A DNA stretch of 7,283 nucleotides from Candidatus Tayloriibacteriota bacterium (GCA_029288535.1 JARIGY010000031.1:1-7283), one strand, 5' to 3'; numbered from the stretch's first letter, positions 1 to 6,656 are shown. The notes: generated from the sequence alone by a model not told the origin. Numbers and translations are program-made.

Positions 1-174
1 ATTGTCTTCGGGTTTTTTATTCGTATCATTCCCTGCCCTATACTTGCGGGCGAACCTGAAAAGAAAAATATACGCCGGCACCACGGCGACTAGCATGATG
101 AGTATCACGGCAATCATGAGGTTGCGCTCCTGTAACGCGACGATGCCTTTCGGATTTAAAAGGGCCCAGTTCAT
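1..174 (-). CDS. cyoA: Cytochrome bo3-type ubiquinol oxidase subunit II (CyoA-like), N-terminal part, cut by window start
   Basis: Reading the minus strand from the ATG at 174-172 gives 58 open codons running off the window edge. The product starts MNWALLNPKGIVALQERNLM, continues with a hydrophobic segment (about residues 19-39) and then FRFARKYRAGN. This matches from memory the start of mature CyoA: the ALL(N/D)PKG motif, a Glu-Arg pair before the first membrane helix, a helix rich in Leu/Val/Ile with a Pro near its end, and the FAxKYRA motif after it. CyoA is the membrane-anchored, quinol-oxidase form of subunit II of heme-copper oxidases; other subunits would be expected further left, outside the window. 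E. coli CyoA has a lipoprotein signal before this motif; here the ATG lies almost directly on it, so no cleaved signal is seen. The gene follows the DUF1761 gene by 28 bp on the same strand. Family assignment is fairly sure; distinguishing bo3 quinol oxidase from other subunit II types needs the missing CuA-region sequence. Confidence 0.8.
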   Translation of the reverse strand, partial: MNWALLNPKGIVALQERNLMIAVILIMLVAVVPAYIFLFRFARKYRAGNDTNKKPEDN

Positions 175-181
175 ACGGTTC

Positions 182-190
182 AGTATAGCA
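182..190 (-). promoter_or_regulatory. Extended -10 element (TGCTATACT) directly before the cyoA-like start
   Basis: On the minus strand the bases 190 to 182 read TGCTATACT, matching an extended -10 (TGnTATAAT) with one mismatch. The hexamer ends 7 bases before the ATG at 174, so transcription from it would start at or within a base or two of the start codon and give a leaderless mRNA. No good -35 is seen at the usual distance, which an extended -10 can tolerate. It lies just downstream of the DUF1761 stop codon. Confidence 0.45.
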
Positions 191-202
191 TCTATCGAGT
201 CC

Positions 203-628
203 TCAGCGCATGCCGGCAAAGAAAGAAATGAGCATTGCTGAGATCAGGAGAAATACGAGCCAGTACCCGGCATTGATGAAAAATAATTTCCACGGCTTCC
301 CTTCCCACCCGGTCAGATTAAGGTACGCAGGCGCAATAAAACCGAGCCATAGCACAAAGGCGAAAGATATGCAGGTGAGAATTCCGGTAGTGCCATAGTA
401 CGTATTGTGGAAAACCAGAGAAAAAGAAAGAACGGAGCTCATAAGGAAAGAGCCGACAAGCGACAGGATGATCGGCTTGATCATGACCGATATCGACGGC
501 TTTCCATCTGGCATCTGTATGCCCGAAAGTTTCATCCACTGCTTGCCGAAGACCGGCCCATACCACAAGAATCCAAGTGCGACTGAGAGAACCATTGAAG
601 CGACAACTGCGCCGAAATTGATGAGCAT
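203..628 (-). CDS. DUF1761 family four-helix membrane protein
   Basis: The 141-residue product has four predicted membrane helices (about residues 4-24, 48-72, 80-102 and 113-138). After the first helix it carries the WYGPVFGKQWMKLSG motif (22-36), the signature as I recall it of DUF1761 (PF08570) proteins; the GF(I)AP and N-x-x-G-W features near 96-108 also fit. The family has no established function, and none is inferred here. The length is normal for the family, so the gene looks intact. It starts at the ATG at 628-626, has no Shine-Dalgarno sequence (upstream bases are AT-rich) and ends with TGA at 205-203, 28 bp before the oxidase subunit II start. It is divergent from the glycosidase gene at 681, sharing a 52-bp control region. 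Position before cyoA may mean co-transcription, but the strong -10 between them allows separate expression. Confidence 0.85.
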   Translation of the reverse strand: MLINFGAVVASMVLSVALGFLWYGPVFGKQWMKLSGIQMPDGKPSISVMIKPIILSLVGSFLMSSVLSFSLVFHNTYYGTTGILTCISFAFVLWLGFIAPAYLNLTGWEGKPWKLFFINAGYWLVFLLISAMLISFFAGMR

Positions 629-631
629 ACT

Positions 632-645
632 GTTAAGAGATTAAC
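632..645. promoter_or_regulatory. 14-bp perfect dyad GTTAA-N4-TTAAC in a divergent promoter region (candidate operator)
   Basis: Positions 632-636 (GTTAA) and 641-645 (TTAAC) are perfect inverted copies separated by GAGA. A further TTAAG at 648-652 repeats the TTAAG at 633-637. The dyad covers the likely -35 of the rightward promoter and lies in the leader of the leftward DUF1761 gene, a suitable place for a regulator to affect both. In AT-rich DNA a dyad this short can occur by chance. Confidence 0.25.
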
Positions 646-670
646 TATTAAGTTGGGCTTAGTATATAAT
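641..670 (+). promoter_or_regulatory. Promoter of the secreted glycosidase gene, giving a nearly leaderless transcript
   Basis: A perfect TATAAT lies at 665-670. An 18-bp spacer separates it from TTAACT at 641-646, a 4-of-6 match to TTGACA. The -10 ends 10 bases before the ATG at 681, so the expected transcript start (about 677) leaves only a few untranslated bases. There is no Shine-Dalgarno sequence between the -10 and the ATG, consistent with leaderless initiation. Confidence 0.6.
661..666 (-). promoter_or_regulatory. Possible leftward -10 (TATACT) for the DUF1761 gene, overlapping the rightward -10
   Basis: The minus strand from 666 to 661 reads TATACT, 5 of 6 matches to TATAAT. It shares two base pairs with the rightward TATAAT at 665-670, forming a near-symmetric bidirectional element. 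Transcription would begin near 654, leaving a leader of about 26 bases before the ATG at 628, with no ribosome binding site visible. No clear -35 was found, so this is tentative. Confidence 0.3.
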
Positions 671-680
671 AAAAACTACT

Positions 681-2309
681 ATGAGCGCAAAGAAAATTTC
701 TTTTTACACCTTAGCATCAGGAGTTGCACTTTCACTATTATTCTTAACGCACAATTGGTATCCGGTTCAGCCGATCAGAAATAAGCTCGCCGCGATTTTT
801 GCGGCGAACCAGACGATGACGCCGCCGAATTTCATCATCGGCGTATGGTACCAGCCGAAAGAGAATTTCCAGCTTTGGAAAGACCGCGGCATCAACACGC
901 TCGTCGGCTACGAATCAAACACCAACACAAGCCGCGCGCAATGGATTGCCGCGGCCCGGGCGGCCGGATTGTTCTATATCATCCGGCCCGATGGCACTTC
1001 GGCCGATTTCCAGGCCGGCACGCAGGACCCGAATCTTTTGGCCTGGGAGCAATTCCCCGACGAACCCGATGGCGCCGGCAACACACTTGCAGCGGCAATG
1101 AGCGCAAATTATACCCAGTGGAAATCCCAGAGCACAAAACCTGTTTTTATCAATCTTGACGGGGCGCGTTTCCAGTATTCCCAGCAGAGCGATTACCAGG
1201 GCTATATCCAGGGCGGCGACTGGATCGGCCTTGATTATTACATCATCAATCGCGGCGAAGGTCCGGAAAACATAAGCAAGCTCGGAGATGCGATCGACCG
1301 GCTGAAGTCGTGGATAGCGGCAGGCGGCGTGAATAAAAAAATCTACGTCTTCATAGAATCAAGCGACCAGAACCTCAAAGCTTCCGGATATTTTCTCAAC
1401 GGCCGCGGTCCGACCGCAAGCGAAATGAACCAGGAGATAAGTATAGCCACAAGCCATGGCGCAAGCGGCATCATGTACTTCCCCGATATCATCGGCCGGA
1501 ACTTCGAAGCCTACGATGGTACGCCTGCCGACGTCGCTGCCGACATGACAGCTACCAACGCCGCCTTGGCAGCGCAAAATCAGCAAAACATCCCACCATC
1601 TGCGGCCGGTCCGGTTATTGCCAACGTTACAGCATCGGGACCGGATATCAACTCTGCATATGTGCGATGGACAACCGATGCGCCTTCAGACGCCCAAGTA
1701 GTTTTCGGCCAAACTCCTTCATACGGATCATCTACCGTTACCGATACCAATCTTCAAACCTATCATACTGAAACGCTGGCAAACCTCACACCAAACACCA
1801 CCTATCATTACAGCGTAAAATCACAAGCCAACGGCGTACTGTCAGTATCCGGCGATTACACTTTTACTACCCTTCAAAATCCCGCAACAGTTTCAACTGC
1901 TCCAACCAGTAACCCAATAGTTGCTTCTGCCGGCGGAGGAAGTAGCAATAGTGGTGAAAGCGGAGGTGGCGGTGGATCTTCATACTCGGCACACGCTACC
2001 GCTGTTCCGCTTTCGACTGCCGTACCTCAGGCAAAACCCGCCGCAGTCTCAGTAGTTTCAGTACGCAACGCGTTTACCAAAAACCTGAACGTCGGGATTT
2101 CAGATCCGCAAGTGAAAATACTCCAGCAATTTCTTAACGGCCATGGTTTCACTATTTCAGCAAGCGGACCCGGCTCGCCAGGCAACGAAACAATAAAATT
2201 CGGCGCTGCGACCAAAGCGGCTTTGATTAAATTCCAAAAAGCGCACAAAATAACGCCTGCCACCGGAAACCTAGGTCCCCTGACAAGAAAAACTATTTCG
2301 GCGCTATAG
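681..2309 (+). CDS. Secreted glycoside-hydrolase-like protein with Fn3-like, Gly/Ser linker and peptidoglycan-binding domains
   Basis: The 542-residue product is modular. Residues 1-5 are polar and basic, and 7-24 form one hydrophobic segment (signal anchor or signal peptide; no clear cleavage site), so the rest should be outside the cell. Residues 50-295 look like a (beta/alpha)8 glycosidase-type barrel: a beta1-like IIGVWYQP (52-59), AWEQFPDEPD (121-130) and IYVFIESSDQ (221-230), with Glu123 or Glu128 and Glu226 as candidate catalytic acids in a clan GH-A-like arrangement; this is inferred and the exact GH family is not recognised. Residues 311-397 form an Fn3 / purple-acid-phosphatase-N-like beta-sandwich (VRWTTDAPSDAQVVFG, then TTYHYSV). 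Residues 398-460 are a low-complexity linker with Gly runs. Residues 463-542 are a PF01471-type peptidoglycan-binding domain (FTKNLNVG, VKILQQFLNGHGF, GAATKAALIKFQKAH, GPLTRKTI), in the form common at the C-termini of Patescibacteria surface proteins. The likely role is hydrolysing or binding a surface glycan while tethered to the wall. The 3' end overlaps the convergent fusion gene. Confidence 0.8.
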   Translation: MSAKKISFYTLASGVALSLLFLTHNWYPVQPIRNKLAAIFAANQTMTPPNFIIGVWYQPKENFQLWKDRGINTLVGYESNTNTSRAQWIAAARAAGLFYIIRPDGTSADFQAGTQDPNLLAWEQFPDEPDGAGNTLAAAMSANYTQWKSQSTKPVFINLDGARFQYSQQSDYQGYIQGGDWIGLDYYIINRGEGPENISKLGDAIDRLKSWIAAGGVNKKIYVFIESSDQNLKASGYFLNGRGPTASEMNQEISIATSHGASGIMYFPDIIGRNFEAYDGTPADVAADMTATNAALAAQNQQNIPPSAAGPVIANVTASGPDINSAYVRWTTDAPSDAQVVFGQTPSYGSSTVTDTNLQTYHTETLANLTPNTTYHYSVKSQANGVLSVSGDYTFTTLQNPATVSTAPTSNPIVASAGGGSSNSGESGGGGGSSYSAHATAVPLSTAVPQAKPAAVSVVSVRNAFTKNLNVGISDPQVKILQQFLNGHGFTISASGPGSPGNETIKFGAATKAALIKFQKAHKITPATGNLGPLTRKTISAL

Positions 2310-5300
2310 ATACCGTATCTTTTCTTTCGAGCTTGTTCCAGCCTACAACGATGCCTTTGACCGAAGCAAAGAAAGATTTGATCGCAACATAGTACAGCAG
2401 CTGGCGATAGAAGAACCGCTGCGGAAATAGATTCACGAGAAGGCGCTTGTCTTCCTGCGGCTCGAGGAAAAATGCGAGCAGGCCGGAGAGAAAATCCGTC
2501 GCCAAAAACAATGCGTAGAAGAAGAGGTTTGCCAGCAGCACGTCGGGAGTGAACTGGGCAGGATGAGCAAGGCGGGCAATGGCCGCATTCAAAAGAGAGG
2601 CCAGCATGAGCAGATCCATGATCGGGGAAATCAATGGAAAGACTACCTGGAAAATAATGATGTTGGGCAGTGCGACGAAACCGAGCGTGCCGTAGCGCTT
2701 CCGGAAAAGCGCGTCTTTGTGCTTCCAGGCGACTTGAAGGGTGCCGAACATCCAGCGGTAGCGCTGGGTCAGAAAATCCCTGACTGTCTGCGGCGCTTCG
2801 GTATATGCGATCGCTCCATCTTCATACACAGTGGAATACCCCTGGCGGCGGATCGCGATAGTAAGATCGGCATCTTCGGCCAGGGTGCTGTTGTTGAAAC
2901 CTCCCGATTGCAAAACCAACAGCCGGCGCCACGCCCCGATAGCGCCGGGCACGACAGTGATGCAATTGAGCTGGCTGAAAGCGCGGCGGTCGAGATTCTG
3001 GCTGGTAATATATTCGAGCGCCTGCCAGCGAGTCATGATATTCATGCGGTTGCCGACTTTCGCGTTGCCGGCCACGGCGCCGATTTTCTTATCGGAAAAG
3101 TGCCGGACGAGCTTGGCGATGGTATCAGGCACAAATACGGTGTCGGCATCGAGTGTAATGACGATTTCGGCCGCAGTATGCCTGATGCCCGCATTGAGTG
3201 CCGCCGACTTGCCTGCATTTTCCTGGCGAACGAGAAGTATCCGCGGAGATTCTTTGCTAAGCATCTCGACGACACCGACTGTATTGTCTTTTGAACCGTC
3301 ATCGACGACAACGATTTCCAATGAACCGGCATAGCTCGAAGCCAGCAGCGAGCGGATTGTTTTTTCGATTACTTTTTCTTCATTATATGCAGCGACAATA
3401 ACCGCAACCGAACGCATGTATCCCCGATCAAAAACCAACTTCCGCTCATTGCGCCATTCGATGACCGCCATTATTCCGAAAAAGAAAAGCTTAAAGACGC
3501 CCAGAACAATGCCGGCAAGAAACGCATAGCGGAAAAAAGTGATGAGCACGAGCGCCGCAAAAAAACTGATGCGGTTTGAAGTGCGGGTCAGCCGGCCGGC
3601 CGCGGTAAGAGGCGGCATTACTTCATCCCTCGTTTTATGGAGCAGCCCGGAAACAGTGACGAAACGGTATCCCATGCTTTGCAGCCGCGTGATGATCAGC
3701 GGCAACGCCGCTATGGTCTCGTCGCGATTTCCTCCCGAGTCATGGAGAAGCACCACATTGCCGGTGCCGTCTTCGGCGTCGCTCACCACCCGATCGACAA
3801 TAGTCTGCACTCCCGGCTGCTGCCAGTCGCCCGGGTCGATCTGCATACCCACGGTGAGATACCCGAGATCATTGATCGCGGTAACCGGCTGCATCTGATC
3901 CGGCGTTTCCGGTTCGGAATCGATAGCGTACGGCGGCCGGAACAGAAGCGACTGATGGCCGAGGATGCTTTCAAAAAGACGCTCGGTGGCGGCCATCTCA
4001 AGCCGCAGCTGAAGCGGCGAAACGGTGGAAATATTCGGATGCGTAAACGTGTGATTGCCGATCTCGTTGCCTTCGGCATATTCGCGGGAAAGCAACCCGG
4101 GATAATATTCGACATTCTCGCCTATCACGAAAAACGTGGCAGGTACCTGGTATTTTTTTAAAATATCGAGAACTTGCGGCGTGTAGTATGGGTCGGGACC
4201 GTCATCAAACGACAGCGCGATAGTGCGGTCATTGAAGCCATAACGGGTAAGCGTATACGGTACCGGGAAAGTCACATATTTCTGGGAAGTGATGAGGCCG
4301 AGACCGGCGTCAAACCCGATGTTGCGCTCGCCGAGCTTTGGCTGAGTCGTGACTTTCAGGATCTCGCCCGTACCCTCGTAGTCGAGATCGTATCCGTATT
4401 TGACTTCGGAAAGGCTGGCGGCCGTGGTACTGCTGAAATCGTTTGTCTGCCAGATCTTCCAAAGCGACGGATCCTCGCTGCCAAGCCTCCACAATGCCGT
4501 GCCGCGCACATTGTAATGCTGAAGCAGGGCCAGTTCGTTGAAAGCCGTGATGGCGTCGAGCATCCACACATGGTGAAGCGCGTCGTTATCGTCATAATAG
4601 TCGAATGTCGGATTGAGAGTCTTCGGATCGAGCCCGATGACGCCTTCCGAGTCGCTGGCGGTAAGGACTGCGTCTTCAAAGGTCAATTCTTTTGCGGCAG
4701 TCCCCGCCTGCCAGTCATAGGCATAGCTGCCGAGTGCAACTACCATTTTATTCTCGGGAATCTGCTTTTGTCTTTTGTCGATGAGTTGGGAAAACCAGGT
4801 GTAGCTGGCGATCGGACCGGCATTATCCGAAGGCGAATAATCGTCATACATCATCAGGATTTCGTAATCGGCCAAAGCGGCGATCGGACTATACTGCCAC
4901 ACGTCATCGTCTGCAGGCGCATTCACCGAAACCTTCAGTCCGGCGCCATGAAAGTTCGTCGAGAGCTCGCGGATGAACTTCAAAAAGTACGGCTGATCGG
5001 CGTCATTGATGGACTCGAAGTCGATGCTGATTCCCTGGAAATTATTTGCCGAGACATAATCGAACAATATCTTCTCGACACTGGTACGGGCCTGGTCGCT
5101 GTGAAGCATGGCGCCGAGCTTTTCCGTCTCCCAGCTCGTGCCGTTGAAATTATTGATGAGCGGCATAAATTCAAGATGCGAAGAACGGCTCTTTACATAT
5201 TCGACTACGGTTTTCTGAAGATCCGGATTGTCGAGCGCTACGGTACCGGTCGCGCTCGTCAAGTGAAGCCATTCGGGAATAAGCACATCGAACTGCCCGA

Positions 5301-5673
5301 TATTCTGCTTGAGCGACGTAAAGCTCGAGTCGTCCCAGTTTACAAAAAATCCGAAGGAAAGCTGCGGCTTGTCCTGATGGATCCGTTCGACAGGATGCAT
5401 CATCGTTTTTTCCCTGTTTATTTCCCGCTTGAGTTCTTTGAGCGATTTATCCTGATCCTGAAGAGCGATCTTGGCTGGCGGTGGGATAATGACTTTTCTA
5501 GGCAGAAGCTTCGCTGAAGGCAGATGCAGTTCGCGCAGAATGGGGTTTGCCAGAATGCTGATAAGAAAAATTCCGAACAGCAGCGTGCAGATGAACGCTA
5601 CGCCGAAAATCGCCTGCCTTACCCGGGGCCAGCGTTTGCGTTTTTCATCATAAAATACCGGATGCAAGCTCAT
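2293..5673 (-). CDS. Three-domain membrane fusion: GH18 glycosidase, NodB/CE4 polysaccharide deacetylase, GT2 glycosyltransferase
   Basis: The 1126-residue product has a basic N-terminus and a membrane helix at about 20-42. Residues 104-405 are a YaaH-like GH18 domain: GISIDFE (214-220) keeps Asp218 and the catalytic Glu220 of DxxDxDxE, with LMMYDDYS (273-280), GSYAYDWQ (315-322) and GTALWRLGSEDPSLW (391-405) also fitting. Residues 483-680 are a NodB deacetylase with all five motifs: SFDDGPD (488-494), metal-binding HTFTH (541-545), RPPY (579-582), DPGDW (613-617) and LLHD (642-645). Hydrophobic residues 703-737 cross back to the cytosol. Residues 753-980 are a processive GT2 domain with VDDGS (790-794), DAD (842-844), AED (932-934) and QRYRW (970-974). 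Membrane segments follow at about 1000-1028, 1045-1071 and 1085-1106. The expected role is making a GlcNAc-type polymer in the cytosol and deacetylating and trimming it outside, as PgaC and PgaB do with separate proteins. The polymer identity is not shown. The gene lies 47 bp after the PRC-barrel gene, so they may form an operon. The ATG has no Shine-Dalgarno sequence. Confidence 0.93.
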   Translation of the reverse strand: MSLHPVFYDEKRKRWPRVRQAIFGVAFICTLLFGIFLISILANPILRELHLPSAKLLPRKVIIPPPAKIALQDQDKSLKELKREINREKTMMHPVERIHQDKPQLSFGFFVNWDDSSFTSLKQNIGQFDVLIPEWLHLTSATGTVALDNPDLQKTVVEYVKSRSSHLEFMPLINNFNGTSWETEKLGAMLHSDQARTSVEKILFDYVSANNFQGISIDFESINDADQPYFLKFIRELSTNFHGAGLKVSVNAPADDDVWQYSPIAALADYEILMMYDDYSPSDNAGPIASYTWFSQLIDKRQKQIPENKMVVALGSYAYDWQAGTAAKELTFEDAVLTASDSEGVIGLDPKTLNPTFDYYDDNDALHHVWMLDAITAFNELALLQHYNVRGTALWRLGSEDPSLWKIWQTNDFSSTTAASLSEVKYGYDLDYEGTGEILKVTTQPKLGERNIGFDAGLGLITSQKYVTFPVPYTLTRYGFNDRTIALSFDDGPDPYYTPQVLDILKKYQVPATFFVIGENVEYYPGLLSREYAEGNEIGNHTFTHPNISTVSPLQLRLEMAATERLFESILGHQSLLFRPPYAIDSEPETPDQMQPVTAINDLGYLTVGMQIDPGDWQQPGVQTIVDRVVSDAEDGTGNVVLLHDSGGNRDETIAALPLIITRLQSMGYRFVTVSGLLHKTRDEVMPPLTAAGRLTRTSNRISFFAALVLITFFRYAFLAGIVLGVFKLFFFGIMAVIEWRNERKLVFDRGYMRSVAVIVAAYNEEKVIEKTIRSLLASSYAGSLEIVVVDDGSKDNTVGVVEMLSKESPRILLVRQENAGKSAALNAGIRHTAAEIVITLDADTVFVPDTIAKLVRHFSDKKIGAVAGNAKVGNRMNIMTRWQALEYITSQNLDRRAFSQLNCITVVPGAIGAWRRLLVLQSGGFNNSTLAEDADLTIAIRRQGYSTVYEDGAIAYTEAPQTVRDFLTQRYRWMFGTLQVAWKHKDALFRKRYGTLGFVALPNIIIFQVVFPLISPIMDLLMLASLLNAAIARLAHPAQFTPDVLLANLFFYALFLATDFLSGLLAFFLEPQEDKRLLVNLFPQRFFYRQLLYYVAIKSFFASVKGIVVGWNKLERKDTVSIAPK

Positions 5674-5714
5674 CAGAAGATAAGCCTACCATGCCGGGAT
5701 GAAATAAAAATAAA

Positions 5715-5743
5715 GTACTGTTAGCTTTTGTCTCCGTACTGTT
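5715..5743. repeat. Direct repeat of GTACTGTT, 21-bp period
   Basis: The octamer GTACTGTT occurs at 5715-5722 and 5736-5743, with starts 21 bp apart (two helical turns). One copy spans the stop codon of the PRC-barrel gene and the intergenic gap; the other lies in its last codons. The pair could bind a regulator of the downstream fusion gene or be chance. Confidence 0.3.
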
Positions 5744-6623
5744 CCCCTTTGCGTTTCAGTTCGTCCGAGGTGAATGTCGGATCGGATTTCGCAACGGAAT
5801 TCAGCAGCATGTCGAGGGCGTTTGATCCGCGGGCTTTTTCTATCGCCTCGTTGGTAATGATGTCGCCGGTTTTCAGGATCACGTTATCATACTCATCGAG
5901 CACGATGCGGGTAACGGGCTTGCCGAGCGCATTCTTTATCCGCTGCTCTTCGACTTTGGAAGTCGCCTGCTCCTTGAGGCTCGAGCTTCTTGCTTTTACG
6001 TTTTCCCACAACCTTCCGAATTCGGATTTCAAGCTTTCGCCGTCCTGCTTACTGCTAGTTGCGGCATCCTTTGCCGACTGACCAGCTTTGGAAACCGTGC
6101 CTTTGATGCCGCCAACCTGCTCGTTCACAAGATCGATCGTGTCATTCGGCACGAAGATCACGTCTTCTCCGATCCGGATCGTCTTCGGTGCCGGCAGGGA
6201 TGATTTGCCTGCATAGGCATCGGAAAACATGCCGCCTGAAATCTCATATCCTTCTATCTTGCCTGTTTTCTCATCAATGAAAAGGTCGCTGACATTGCCG
6301 ATGAATTCGCCGCCTTCGGTCATGATTTTCTTGCCCACCAGAGGAACATGGCTCTCTATTATAGAGGAGATTTTCTCATCCTGGTCCGCCATGATCACCG
6401 AGTTTTCATTTTCCACAGTTACCGCATCAGGTCCGATGACTTTGACTTTGCTGAACGGCAGGACAAGCGCCTGTTTGAACAAACCTTTCTCCTGCAACAG
6501 AAAACCGACGACGCTTTCGCTTCGCACATCAAAAAGCACATCGTGGATTTTCTCAATTTTTCTGCCCTGGTCGGTGGTGACCACGGACTTTCCGATAAGA
6601 TCGCCTGCTTTGTACATAATCAT
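5721..6623 (-). CDS. PRC-barrel protein with two PRC domains and a C-terminal GDIIT module
   Basis: The 300-residue product has no membrane segment or signal, so it should be cytosolic. Residues 4-78 form a first PRC barrel (YKAGDLIGKSVVTTDQG, KIHDVLFD, VVGFLLQ). Residues 92-168 form a second (VPLVGKKIMTEGGEFIGNVSD, IDEKTGKIEGYEISGG, FVPNDTI). Residues 170-230 are a polar, Lys/Ser/Glu-rich linker likely to be helical. Residues 232-267 carry LGKPVTRIVLDEYDNVILK, then GDIITNEAIEKAR and LDMLLNSV, a module I recall at the C-termini of other PRC-barrel proteins. PRC barrels occur in RNA-processing (RimM), photosynthetic reaction-centre H and many uncharacterised proteins, usually as protein-binding modules, so no precise role is assigned. 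The frame stays open upstream to 6764, but the family normally starts at this YKAxDLIG motif, so the ATG at 6623 (or at 6617) is chosen; a longer form would overlap the divergent gene. Being 47 bp upstream of the fusion gene, it may help control or anchor envelope synthesis. Confidence 0.85.
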   Translation of the reverse strand: MIMYKAGDLIGKSVVTTDQGRKIEKIHDVLFDVRSESVVGFLLQEKGLFKQALVLPFSKVKVIGPDAVTVENENSVIMADQDEKISSIIESHVPLVGKKIMTEGGEFIGNVSDLFIDEKTGKIEGYEISGGMFSDAYAGKSSLPAPKTIRIGEDVIFVPNDTIDLVNEQVGGIKGTVSKAGQSAKDAATSSKQDGESLKSEFGRLWENVKARSSSLKEQATSKVEEQRIKNALGKPVTRIVLDEYDNVILKTGDIITNEAIEKARGSNALDMLLNSVAKSDPTFTSDELKRKGEQYGDKS

Positions 6624-6656
6624 ACATTGACGGCATGCATATGCGTCTCTTTCAGA

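Noticed and set aside
172..237. A lipobox-like LPAC in frame upstream of the cyoA-like ATG, reminiscent of the CyoA lipoprotein signal
   Set aside because: The upstream frame opens only after a TGA near 244, has no ATG and gives no proper basic and hydrophobic signal-peptide region. Only a TTG just at the LPAC could start it, which would leave no signal peptide.
2..241. A 79-codon open frame on the plus strand at the left edge
   Set aside because: The minus strand of the same bases encodes the clear CyoA-like N-terminus, so this is a shadow.
2563..3294. A 243-codon open frame on the plus strand
   Set aside because: It is antisense to the GT2 domain of the fusion gene, has low-quality composition and no recognisable motif.
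4174..5517. A 447-codon open frame on the plus strand
   Set aside because: It lies fully antisense to the GH18 and NodB region of the fusion gene, whose catalytic motifs are all intact. Its translation has no recognisable domain and is rich in Arg/Val/Ile in the way of antisense shadows.
6348..6656. Upstream extension of the 127-residue membrane protein
   Set aside because: The extension is antisense to the conserved first PRC barrel and shows no protein-like features. The LYHQIHP motif follows soon after the ATG at 6657.
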